Source: Chloroflexota bacterium
GTDB lineage: Bacteria; Chloroflexota; Dehalococcoidia; UBA3495
NCBI GenBank assembly: GCA_002707185.1
Contig: PAMF01000034.1
Coordinates: forward strand, 32,135 to 44,185
Direction: 5' to 3'
Length of the DNA: 12,051 nucleotides
Of this stretch, positions 1-5,696 are shown piece by piece (position 1 is the stretch's first letter; each line of letters opens with the position of its first letter). The notes under the pieces were generated by a model. It was not told the origin of the DNA. It ran no database searches and was given only the letters and a program-made list of their open reading frames with translations. The translations under genes were made by a program, and so were the position numbers.

Positions 1-728
1 GCGGGTGGAGGAGGGGCAACATGACAGTATCCAACCCCCAGTTCTGTTAGCTCTTTCGCTGTTAATGGCATGGCAGGATGATTCATGGGAAAAGCTAATT
101 TGGCTTTTCCAATATTTTTGACTTTCCCTGCTAATTCTTCTAATTTTGAACGTAATACGGGGCTTTTAGGGTCTCGTATACCCATATATTCTGAGAAATC
201 TGTGGGGCCAATTGAAACAATATCAATGCCGTCCAAAGCTGCTATTTTTTCTATATCGTCTACACCTTTAGCGTCCTCGGTCATAACTGCCAACAGAATC
301 TCTTCGTTAGATTGTCTGGTATGTTCTTCCCAGCTGATCGATCCAAATCTCGCTGCCCGGGATCCTCCTGCCCCTCCTCTATGTCCGATAGGTGCATATC
401 GAACGGCATCAACGGCTTTTTTGGCGCCTTCAATCCCGTCTATATGCGGTATGATTATTCCTTCAGCGCCCGCATCTAACAGCCGTAAAATCAAATTTTC
501 ATCGTTTCCTGGTATACGTATAATTGACGTTACTCCGGCCATGTCAGCTGCTACTATCATTTGGCTGACTAATCCCAAATCGAAAGTAGTATGTTCCATA
601 TCTATAAATGCAGCATCAAAGCCTGCTAAACCGATGATTTCAACTATCTGCGGGTCAGCGAATGTAACGTACGTTCCTAACGCTAACTGACCTTGACTCA
701 TAATGTTTTTCACACGATTTTGTCGCAT
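1..728 (-). CDS. HpcH/HpaI family aldolase, C-terminus cut by window edge
   Basis: The visible 242 residues match the HpcH/HpaI aldolase/citrate lyase family, metal-dependent class II enzymes that cleave or form 2-oxo-3-hydroxy acids using pyruvate or a related enolate. Seen in order: LGTYVTFADP (17-26), AGFDAAFIDMEH (35-46) with the likely base His46, RIPG with Arg71, LDAGAEGIIIPH (84-95), RYAPIGHRGG (110-119), and the two expected metal ligands Glu151 and Asp177 (in GPTDFS). The active site therefore looks intact. The start ATG at 728-726 is preceded by AAGGAG (741-736) with 7 bases between. The gene runs divergently from the CoA-transferase pair, with 185 bases between starts. The physiological substrate cannot be read from sequence. 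It could act on a 4-hydroxy-2-oxo acid or, like some relatives, on a malyl-type acid. The family call is firm; the missing C-terminal part lies left of base 1. Confidence 0.92.
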   Translation of the reverse strand, partial: MRQNRVKNIMSQGQLALGTYVTFADPQIVEIIGLAGFDAAFIDMEHTTFDLGLVSQMIVAADMAGVTSIIRIPGNDENLILRLLDAGAEGIIIPHIDGIEGAKKAVDAVRYAPIGHRGGAGGSRAARFGSISWEEHTRQSNEEILLAVMTEDAKGVDDIEKIAALDGIDIVSIGPTDFSEYMGIRDPKSPVLRSKLEELAGKVKNIGKAKLAFPMNHPAMPLTAKELTELGVGYCHVAPPPP

Positions 729-821
729 TGATCGGCTCCTTAAACCCACTATGTAACTTAAAAATCTTGGCCTATTATCTTATATAGTAGCCTCTGTGGC
801 CAGATGGCTCAGGTGAATTGT

Positions 822-850
822 TTGCCTAAGGAGTAGGGTTCAGCTACAAT
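822..850 (+). promoter_or_regulatory. Candidate sigma-70-type promoter for the CoA-transferase pair
   Basis: TTGCCT (822-827) and TACAAT (845-850) are separated by exactly 17 bases, which predicts a transcript start near 857 and a leader of about 57 bases before the ATG at 914. It lies in the divergent region between the aldolase and the first CoA-transferase. The match is partial (TTG in the -35, five of six in the -10), so this is a prediction from pattern only. No equally good promoter was seen for the aldolase on the other strand. Confidence 0.45.
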
Positions 851-913
851 TTTGTTGGTATCACAGAACTATGACGTTAACGCGCAAACAGCTGGTGGGT
901 TTAGAGAGATGAA

Positions 914-2107
914 ATGTTAACAGGGGCATTATCAGGGGTAAAAGTTCTGGATTTAAGTGAAGATATTGCTGGGTCATTTTGTGCCAGGCTTCTCGCAGAT
1001 TATGGTGCAGATGTATTAAAAATAGAACCTGTTGGAGGGGCGGCTCTTCGCACGATGGGTCCGTTTGCTCAAGATGACCCACATACCGAGAAAAGTCTTT
1101 TTTTCTTAGTCTTGAATTTAAATAAAAAGGCTTCTACCCTCAACCTAAATGTTGAGCTGGGTCGAGAAATACTGAAAAGGCTAGTAGCGAAAGTAGATGT
1201 AGTTGTTGAAAGTTATCGTCCCGGTTATTTGTCATCTTTAGGCCTAGGATATGCAGAGCTGAGCGCGGTTAACCCTTCGATCATTATGACCTCGATCACA
1301 CCGTTTGGTCAGGATGGTCCTTATAGCCAATTTCGAGGTGAGGAAATTGTTAATTATGCCATGAGTATGATCATGAGTATTAGTGGTATACAAGGTAGGG
1401 AGCCGTTGAAACATGGGGGATTTCAGGCTCAATACGAGGGAGGGTTGTTTGCCGCTGGTGCGACAAGTATGGCTCTCTTTAGGCAAGGGCTAAATGGCTC
1501 AGGAGACCACATCGATGTTTCGATCACTGAGTGTGTAGCTTCTACTATGATGGCCACTCAGACGATTTATCCATTTATGGGAGGGGTGCAAACACGCCGA
1601 CGGTCAGAAGGAAGTATGTTCGAGAATCCCATGCCTTGCAAAGATGGTTGGATTATATCTCAAGCGGGGGGAGGGGCTACTTGGGAAGATATTTCGGAGG
1701 TATTCCGTGCTCCAGGCTTGTTGGAACCTCGTTTTGCCAATAGTGCAGAGCGCTCATTGAACGGTCCGGAGATGGACCAGATAATATTAGATGCTATCAA
1801 AGACCGGAGTAAATGGGATTTGTTTGCAGAGGCGGCGAAAGCACGTATGCTTTTTGGATTGGTGCAAACCCCTAAAGAGTTAGCTGAGTGTCCTCAATTG
1901 GAATCCAGAGAGTTTTATCGGGAAACCGATCATCCTGTTCTTGGCAACATTCGTGTTCCCGCAGAACTGTTTAAATTCAGTGAAACCCCATATCAGTTAA
2001 GGATGTCCGCCCCTACACTGGGTCAGAATAACAACGAGATCTACGTTGATGGTCTGGGTTATACGCCTCAAGAGGCAATCCAGTTACGACAGTTAGACAT
2101 AATATAG
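914..2107 (+). CDS. CaiB/BaiF family III CoA-transferase with Gln at the usual catalytic Asp position
   Basis: This 397-residue protein has the normal family III length. These enzymes move CoA between a thioester and a free carboxylic acid in the cytoplasm. Visible family features are LSGVKVLDLSEDIAG (6-20), LLADYGADVLKIEP (26-39), FGQDGPY (131-137), and the central block from PLKHGG through GLFAAGATSMALFRQ (164-191), ending in HIDVSITE (199-206). In active relatives this block carries an Asp five residues after a Gly. Aligned by eye, Gly168+5 falls on Gln173, so the Asp that normally forms the acyl/CoA anhydride is absent. ATG 914 follows a weak purine-rich site (904-908); a nearby ATG at 909 is closed at once by TAA. 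The next gene starts 28 bases after the stop, so the two are probably co-transcribed and may form one complex. A mono-subunit enzyme using other chemistry, or a non-catalytic subunit, is possible. Confidence 0.9.
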   Translation: MLTGALSGVKVLDLSEDIAGSFCARLLADYGADVLKIEPVGGAALRTMGPFAQDDPHTEKSLFFLVLNLNKKASTLNLNVELGREILKRLVAKVDVVVESYRPGYLSSLGLGYAELSAVNPSIIMTSITPFGQDGPYSQFRGEEIVNYAMSMIMSISGIQGREPLKHGGFQAQYEGGLFAAGATSMALFRQGLNGSGDHIDVSITECVASTMMATQTIYPFMGGVQTRRRSEGSMFENPMPCKDGWIISQAGGGATWEDISEVFRAPGLLEPRFANSAERSLNGPEMDQIILDAIKDRSKWDLFAEAAKARMLFGLVQTPKELAECPQLESREFYRETDHPVLGNIRVPAELFKFSETPYQLRMSAPTLGQNNNEIYVDGLGYTPQEAIQLRQLDII

Positions 2108-2135
2108 TAATCAGATATGAAGAGGATCATGATCT

Positions 2136-3491
2136 ATGCCTGAACTTCCTTTGGACGGCATAAGGGTGCTAGATTCAACCTATGTGTTTGCTTTGCCTTA
2201 CACCGGTGGGCACTTAGCGGATTTAGGCGCCGAAGTAATCAAAATAGAAGGTCCTACCAGACCAGACCTGACAAGGAACGGAGGATTGTTTGGCAGCTTT
2301 CCTGAAAATGAACAGGGAGGAGATTGGTGGAACAGGTCCTCCACTTATAACCTGTTAAATCGAGGAAAAGAATCTCTAGTTCTGGACCTATCGACCGAAC
2401 GTGGGAGAGGATTATTCAAGGAATTGGTGAGTATAAGTGATGTGGTCATGGAAAATTTCACTCCTAGGGTTATGCGTGGGTGGAATTTAGACTATCCCAA
2501 TTTAAAAAAGATCAAGCCAGATATTATATTGATCTCTAATACGGGATACGGGCATGGTGACGGCCCTTATTCCAGTTATCCCGCTCAAGCTACTACTCAA
2601 GAGGGTACGCATGGTCATTGTTGGGTGACTGGTTATGCGGGGGAAGAGCCTGCCAAAGCAGGTAGATCCTTTGTAGACTTTCTGTCGACTTGGACCGGCA
2701 TATTCGCTATAGGTGCTGCTCTGCGTTACAGATCACTTACAGGTAAGGGACAGTGGATCGATATAGCTATGTATCAAGCGGGCGCAATGTTTCTTTCTGA
2801 ATACGTGATGGATGCGATTGCCAATGGACGAGAGGGAGAACGAATTGGTAATAGACACCCACACCGTATACCTCAAGGTTGTTACCCTGCGGCAGGTGTG
2901 GATCAATGGATTACGTTGTCCGTAGGTAGCGATGAAGAATGGATAGGATTGTGTGGACTCATGGGGGAGCCCGATTTGGCTCGAGATCCTCGGTTTGCGG
3001 ATATAATGTCTAGATATCAAAATCACGACGCACTGGATGATTTGATTCGCAAATGGACGAATAAATTTGATAAATATGAATTAATGCATATGTTGCAAGG
3101 TAAAGGAATACCTGCAGGGCCTGTGTTAACCGGTCAGGAAGTGCATTTTGATGAACATTATCAGAGTCGCAACTTCTTAGAAAGAGTTACGTATCCAGAG
3201 GAACGCAATATGGGGACTCGTTTATTGATGGGTCGACCATATAAATATTCCAATACTCCTCTAAAAATTCGTAAGCCCGCCCCACCATTTGGAGCGGAGA
3301 ATGAATATTTGTTAAAGGATTTACTGGGTTTGTCGGTTGATGACTACGACAAATTAATTGAGCAAGCAACTATATCTTCGGTACCATTAAGTGGGGATCC
3401 TGCTCCTAGGATTGATCCTAAGCAGTCCGTTGAGGAGGGTTTACTTGGACACTGGGATCCAGACTATCGGGATCACTTAGGCATTTCTTGA
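2136..3491 (+). CDS. CaiB/BaiF family III CoA-transferase with catalytic Asp
   Basis: This 451-residue protein is a second family III CoA-transferase. It shows LDGIRVLDSTYVFALPYTGG (6-25), HLADLGAEVIKIEGP (26-40), TGYGHGDGPY (136-145), and the active-site block EPAKAGRSFVDFLSTWTG (171-188), where Asp181 stands five residues after Gly176, as expected for the catalytic nucleophile. TGKGQWIDIAMYQ (202-214) follows. The protein is about 50 residues longer than its neighbour; after the usual LLGLS region (397-401) a charged tail of about 50 residues ends in DPDYRDHLGIS. The ATG at 2136 has AGAGGA (2121-2126) nine bases upstream. An earlier ATG at 2129 is closed after four codons. It sits 28 bases behind the upstream CoA-transferase and looks like the catalytic partner of a pair. 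The acyl donor and acceptor cannot be deduced. Its stop codon lies inside the -35 of the next promoter. Confidence 0.93.
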   Translation: MPELPLDGIRVLDSTYVFALPYTGGHLADLGAEVIKIEGPTRPDLTRNGGLFGSFPENEQGGDWWNRSSTYNLLNRGKESLVLDLSTERGRGLFKELVSISDVVMENFTPRVMRGWNLDYPNLKKIKPDIILISNTGYGHGDGPYSSYPAQATTQEGTHGHCWVTGYAGEEPAKAGRSFVDFLSTWTGIFAIGAALRYRSLTGKGQWIDIAMYQAGAMFLSEYVMDAIANGREGERIGNRHPHRIPQGCYPAAGVDQWITLSVGSDEEWIGLCGLMGEPDLARDPRFADIMSRYQNHDALDDLIRKWTNKFDKYELMHMLQGKGIPAGPVLTGQEVHFDEHYQSRNFLERVTYPEERNMGTRLLMGRPYKYSNTPLKIRKPAPPFGAENEYLLKDLLGLSVDDYDKLIEQATISSVPLSGDPAPRIDPKQSVEEGLLGHWDPDYRDHLGIS

Positions 3492-3516
3492 CACTACTTG
3501 TTACCATGGATAAGCT
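3488..3516 (+). promoter_or_regulatory. Promoter of the tRNA(CAT) gene
   Basis: A perfect TTGACA (3488-3493) overlaps the TGA stop (3489-3491) of the CoA-transferase. It is followed after 17 bases by TAAGCT (3511-3516), a weak -10 that keeps the key A2 and T6. The predicted start near 3523 lies about four bases before the tRNA 5' end at 3527, the spacing expected for a stand-alone tRNA. The tRNA is thus probably transcribed independently, although read-through from the CoA-transferases could add to it. Confidence 0.55.
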
Positions 3517-3526
3517 GAACCATGAC

Positions 3527-3601
3527 GGGCCAGTAGCTCAGTGGTAGAGCAATCGGCTCATAACCGATTGGTCGCAGGTTCGATCCCTGCCTGGCCCACC
3601 A
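3527..3601 (+). tRNA. tRNA with CAT anticodon (elongator Met or lysidine-modified Ile)
   Basis: A full cloverleaf of 75 bases with encoded CCA (3599-3601) can be folded. The acceptor stem GGGCCAG/CTGGCCC is fully paired. The D arm is GCTC/GAGC with a seven-base loop containing GG. The anticodon arm is ATCGG-CTCATAA-CCGAT with anticodon CAT, the variable loop is TGGTC, and the T arm is GCAGG-TTCGATC-CCTGC. The paired first position and the lack of three consecutive G:C pairs of the initiator type in the anticodon stem argue against initiator tRNA. CAT could read AUG as elongator Met, or AUA if the C is converted to lysidine by TilS. Sequence by eye does not settle this; the TGGTC variable loop resembles Ile2-type tRNAs. 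Confidence 0.95.
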
Positions 3602-3623
3602 ACATCTATTACGGCTATTTTAG

Positions 3624-3646
3624 CGCCCTCGATAAGAGGGCGTTTT
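3624..3646 (+). terminator. Rho-independent terminator after the tRNA
   Basis: A perfect 7-bp stem (CGCCCTC at 3624-3630 and GAGGGCG at 3636-3642) with loop GATAA is followed by TTTT (3643-3646). It lies 22 bases after the tRNA 3' end and should end the CoA-transferase/tRNA transcripts before the small membrane gene. The T-run is short, so efficiency may be moderate. Confidence 0.8.
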
Positions 3647-3703
3647 GATATCTGCCAAATAAGGGTTCTGAATTAAATTTTGATCTAATGCCCGGAGGTT
3701 TGG

Positions 3704-4117
3704 GTGCCGCAATCAGGTTTAGTTGAGTTGGTTATGGTATTAGTCATAGCAGTGCTTTCCGCCAGCGTTGGGATATATATATGGCTAAGTTTGTCCACCG
3801 AGCAAGAGATTGCTGAAAATTCACGATCCGTACCAAGCCCGAATTTGAACCAAGACCTATTGATCGGCTTATTTGAAAATTACTTAGTATCAGACCCTCC
3901 GGATGGATTTTGCTTGGCAGGTATGTCCCAGACAAATACTTACGGGCCTTTATGGCTGTGGCGACAAGAACGTTGGCATGAATTGAGGGTTACTTTTAAG
4001 GATCACCTGTGGGTAGTCAAAGCCTCAGGAATTGCTTGCGATGGTGTAGAAACTTGGCACGTTAATGATGTAACAGGTCATATTGCCTATCAAGGAAGTT
4101 CTACGGTGAGTAACTGA
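3704..4117 (+). CDS. Small membrane-anchored protein of unknown function
   Basis: I do not recognise this 137-residue protein. The N-terminus has one strongly hydrophobic segment (about residues 6-30) with no charge except Glu8, and no lysine or arginine before it. A hydrophilic linker (31-50) and a compact C-terminal domain rich in tryptophan (84, 86, 91, 103, 118) follow, with two cysteines (70 and 112) that could form a disulfide if the domain is outside the membrane. The likely start is GTG 3704, because GGAGG (3694-3698) stands five bases upstream; the ATG at 3688 is in another frame and soon closes. The gene lies alone between the tRNA terminator and a convergent gene whose stop is only 20 bases away. 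No clear promoter was found in the 57 bases between terminator and start. Its coding status rests on the ribosome binding site and protein-like composition. Confidence 0.65.
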   Translation: MPQSGLVELVMVLVIAVLSASVGIYIWLSLSTEQEIAENSRSVPSPNLNQDLLIGLFENYLVSDPPDGFCLAGMSQTNTYGPLWLWRQERWHELRVTFKDHLWVVKASGIACDGVETWHVNDVTGHIAYQGSSTVSN

Positions 4118-4137
4118 GCTCCATCACGGTATATTTG

Positions 4138-4500
4138 CTAGCGGTATAAGGGCTTAAAAAAACTATGTAGAAAATTACGCCCATGGGCCCATGAGTGGAT
4201 TCGTTTAACTACCGGATCTGGGATTTTCTCGCCTTTTCTGTGGGTAATACGCATGGCTTCGTATTCTTGAAGTTCCGGTGGTTTATCTGCTGTAAAGATT
4301 ATTTCGCAACCTTCTGATTCGATAAAAAGCTTAAGAGATTCATAGCCTTTGATAGGTTTGTTTGGCTGTTGGTAGACGTAGAGCTCTGTTGAACCTACTA
4401 ATTCGTCTAGATGATCATTACCGTTTCCTCTACCACCGCCTTGTCGAATTTGATCTCGGTTTATGCCGTATTTCGAAAGATCTTGGTTTCTCATATTCAT
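4138..4500 (-). CDS. Small soluble protein of unknown function, downstream of the SMP-30 gene
   Basis: I do not recognise this 120-residue protein. It has no signal peptide or membrane segment. It has a polar N-terminus, a Gly/Asn-rich patch (GGGRGNGN, 21-28), then a mixed region with strand-like stretches (TELYVYQQ, CEIIFTAD) and a basic C-terminus (VVKRIHSWAHGRNFLHSFFKPLYR region, 97-120). I chose the ATG at 4500-4498 because AAGAGGA lies just upstream. The longer reading from 4551 would overlap the preceding gene and lacks a ribosome site. It begins 32 bases after the SMP-30 stop on the same strand, so the two probably form an operon. This suggests, but does not show, a role linked to the lactonase. 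A second ATG at 4494 is also possible. Confidence 0.65.
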   Translation of the reverse strand: MNMRNQDLSKYGINRDQIRQGGGRGNGNDHLDELVGSTELYVYQQPNKPIKGYESLKLFIESEGCEIIFTADKPPELQEYEAMRITHRKGEKIPDPVVKRIHSWAHGRNFLHSFFKPLYR

Positions 4501-4532
4501 AGAGGTTCCTCTTACACATGGGTAGTTCGTAT

Positions 4533-5435
4533 TTATGGAAACAGAGCCCAACCTGTTCTGTCAGTTTCGGCGCGATAAAAATGACCGTCAGTAGAGGTTA
4601 CATATAAAGTCGAAAGGTCAGGTCCTCCGAAACAGCAATTAGTTGGTCGGTTACACGAAATAGGATGGGTCTCAATTACTCGGCCGGTTGAGGAGAAAAC
4701 ATAAATCATCGGGCCAGGACCGCCGAGTTCCCATCCCGCTGTGGCCACTATATTACCGTCAGAATCTAAGCACATCCCGTCAATTCCTCTGTGGATATTT
4801 GTGCTATCTTTACCGAAGGCGTGTAGTACCGAATACGGCCCTAGAGATCCGTCATCGTTGATAGGATACGCTCTTAATTCTCGGTCTAGATCTATCCTCT
4901 CGCTATTGCTTTCAGCAACGTATAGTGTGGCCTGATCTTCTGATACTAGAATACCATTTGGCATTGTCGTGTCGAATGTAACTCTTGTTACCGAATATGA
5001 TCCATCTTCTTTAAGGTCAGCTCTTAATACAGACCTATTATCCAAGTCTTCAGTCTCCCTGGGATCAATGTTGCCGGAGTTCCAAGGATTAGTGAACCAA
5101 ATGCGTCCCTGGCGATCAACTGCAAGATCATTAGGAGTATTTAGCTTGATACCGTCAACTTGATTGGCAACTGTATTAGTACTCCCATCTGTCTCGAATT
5201 TAACGATTGATCTGCCCCCTGAGCAGCAACCATATAAATTCCCGAGACTATCGTGAGCTAATCCGTTGGTATGGTTTGTACCATGACGATATTCGTTTAT
5301 CTCATTTTTATCAGGGTCATATTTGAGGATTCTGTGGGAGGGGATATGAGTGAATAGGAGATGATCTCCGTCCCAAATTGGGCCCTCAGTTACCCCGCCG
5401 TAGGGTCGGGTGATTAGGTTAAATCTCCAGCTCAT
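4533..5435 (-). CDS. SMP-30/gluconolactonase/LRE-like protein
   Basis: This 300-residue protein has the length and repeat pattern of the six-bladed beta-propeller SMP-30/gluconolactonase family, which hydrolyses sugar and other lactones with a divalent metal. The expected metal ligands can be placed by eye: Glu17 in VTEGPIW, Asn160 in MPNGI and Asp219 in RGIDGMCLD. Asn102 in TPNDLAVD is the usual substrate-side residue. Blade motifs such as TNGLAHDSLGNLYG (56-69), LAVDRQGRIWFTNP (104-117) and LYVAES (171-176) recur. There is no signal peptide, so the enzyme should be cytoplasmic. ATG 5435 has AAAGGA (5448-5443) seven bases upstream. It leads a two-gene unit with the 120-residue unknown protein and runs divergently from the solute-binding lipoprotein. 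The natural lactone is unknown. Confidence 0.9.
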   Translation of the reverse strand: MSWRFNLITRPYGGVTEGPIWDGDHLLFTHIPSHRILKYDPDKNEINEYRHGTNHTNGLAHDSLGNLYGCCSGGRSIVKFETDGSTNTVANQVDGIKLNTPNDLAVDRQGRIWFTNPWNSGNIDPRETEDLDNRSVLRADLKEDGSYSVTRVTFDTTMPNGILVSEDQATLYVAESNSERIDLDRELRAYPINDDGSLGPYSVLHAFGKDSTNIHRGIDGMCLDSDGNIVATAGWELGGPGPMIYVFSSTGRVIETHPISCNRPTNCCFGGPDLSTLYVTSTDGHFYRAETDRTGWALFP

Positions 5436-5519
5436 AAGTTTATCCTTTCATAATGATAGATATATAGTACTACTTCAAACTAGATACGCGATAGGACTAA
5501 TTTCGAAGCTGATCTTTTG

Positions 5520-5537
5520 AATCGTTACCAAACGATT
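5520..5537. repeat. 7-bp inverted repeat in divergent intergenic region, candidate operator
   Basis: AATCGTT (5520-5526) and AACGATT (5531-5537) form a perfect inverted repeat around ACCA. It lies between the divergent lactonase and lipoprotein genes, about 85 bases upstream of the lactonase start. No T-run follows, so a terminator is unlikely. A binding site for a dimeric regulator is possible, but no regulator gene is in the window. Confidence 0.35.
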
Positions 5538-5602
5538 GTAGAAGTATCGTTATTATGGTCACAATTAAGCCGGATACTTTAATTTCATAGCGGATTACGG
5601 TA

Positions 5603-5608
5603 TATAAT
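5603..5608 (+). promoter_or_regulatory. Candidate -10 element for the solute-binding lipoprotein
   Basis: A perfect TATAAT occurs 88 bases before the lipoprotein ATG, giving a predicted leader of about 80 bases. No good -35 stands 16-18 bases upstream, so this is a weak call. An alternative is TTGACC (5619-5624) with a poor TACGGT 17 bases later. Confidence 0.35.
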
Positions 5609-5696
5609 AGACTACCATTGACCTTTTCAAACAATCCTGTTACGGTTTTGATAGCTCAATCCTTTGATGGGGCTAAACTTTTTTGTGAGGTAACAC

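Noticed and set aside
85..690. Plus-strand open frame of 201 codons opposite the left-edge gene
   Set aside because: It is antisense to the HpcH/HpaI aldolase, whose motifs and ribosome site are clear; the plus frame gives a Ser/Ile/Pro-rich product with no family features.
3681..3689. Extended -10-like TGATCTAAT upstream of the small membrane protein
   Set aside because: A start from it would fall within or just after the GGAGG at 3694-3698, destroying the ribosome site that defines the gene.
3704..3793. Prepilin-like N-terminus of the small membrane protein
   Set aside because: GLVELVMVLVIAV recalls a type IV prepilin, but the Glu is at +3 after Gly rather than +5, there is no basic leader, and no pilus genes are nearby.
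4498..4551. Longer start for the 120-residue unknown protein
   Set aside because: It would overlap the end of the lactonase gene and has no ribosome site, while ATG 4500 has AAGAGGA just upstream.
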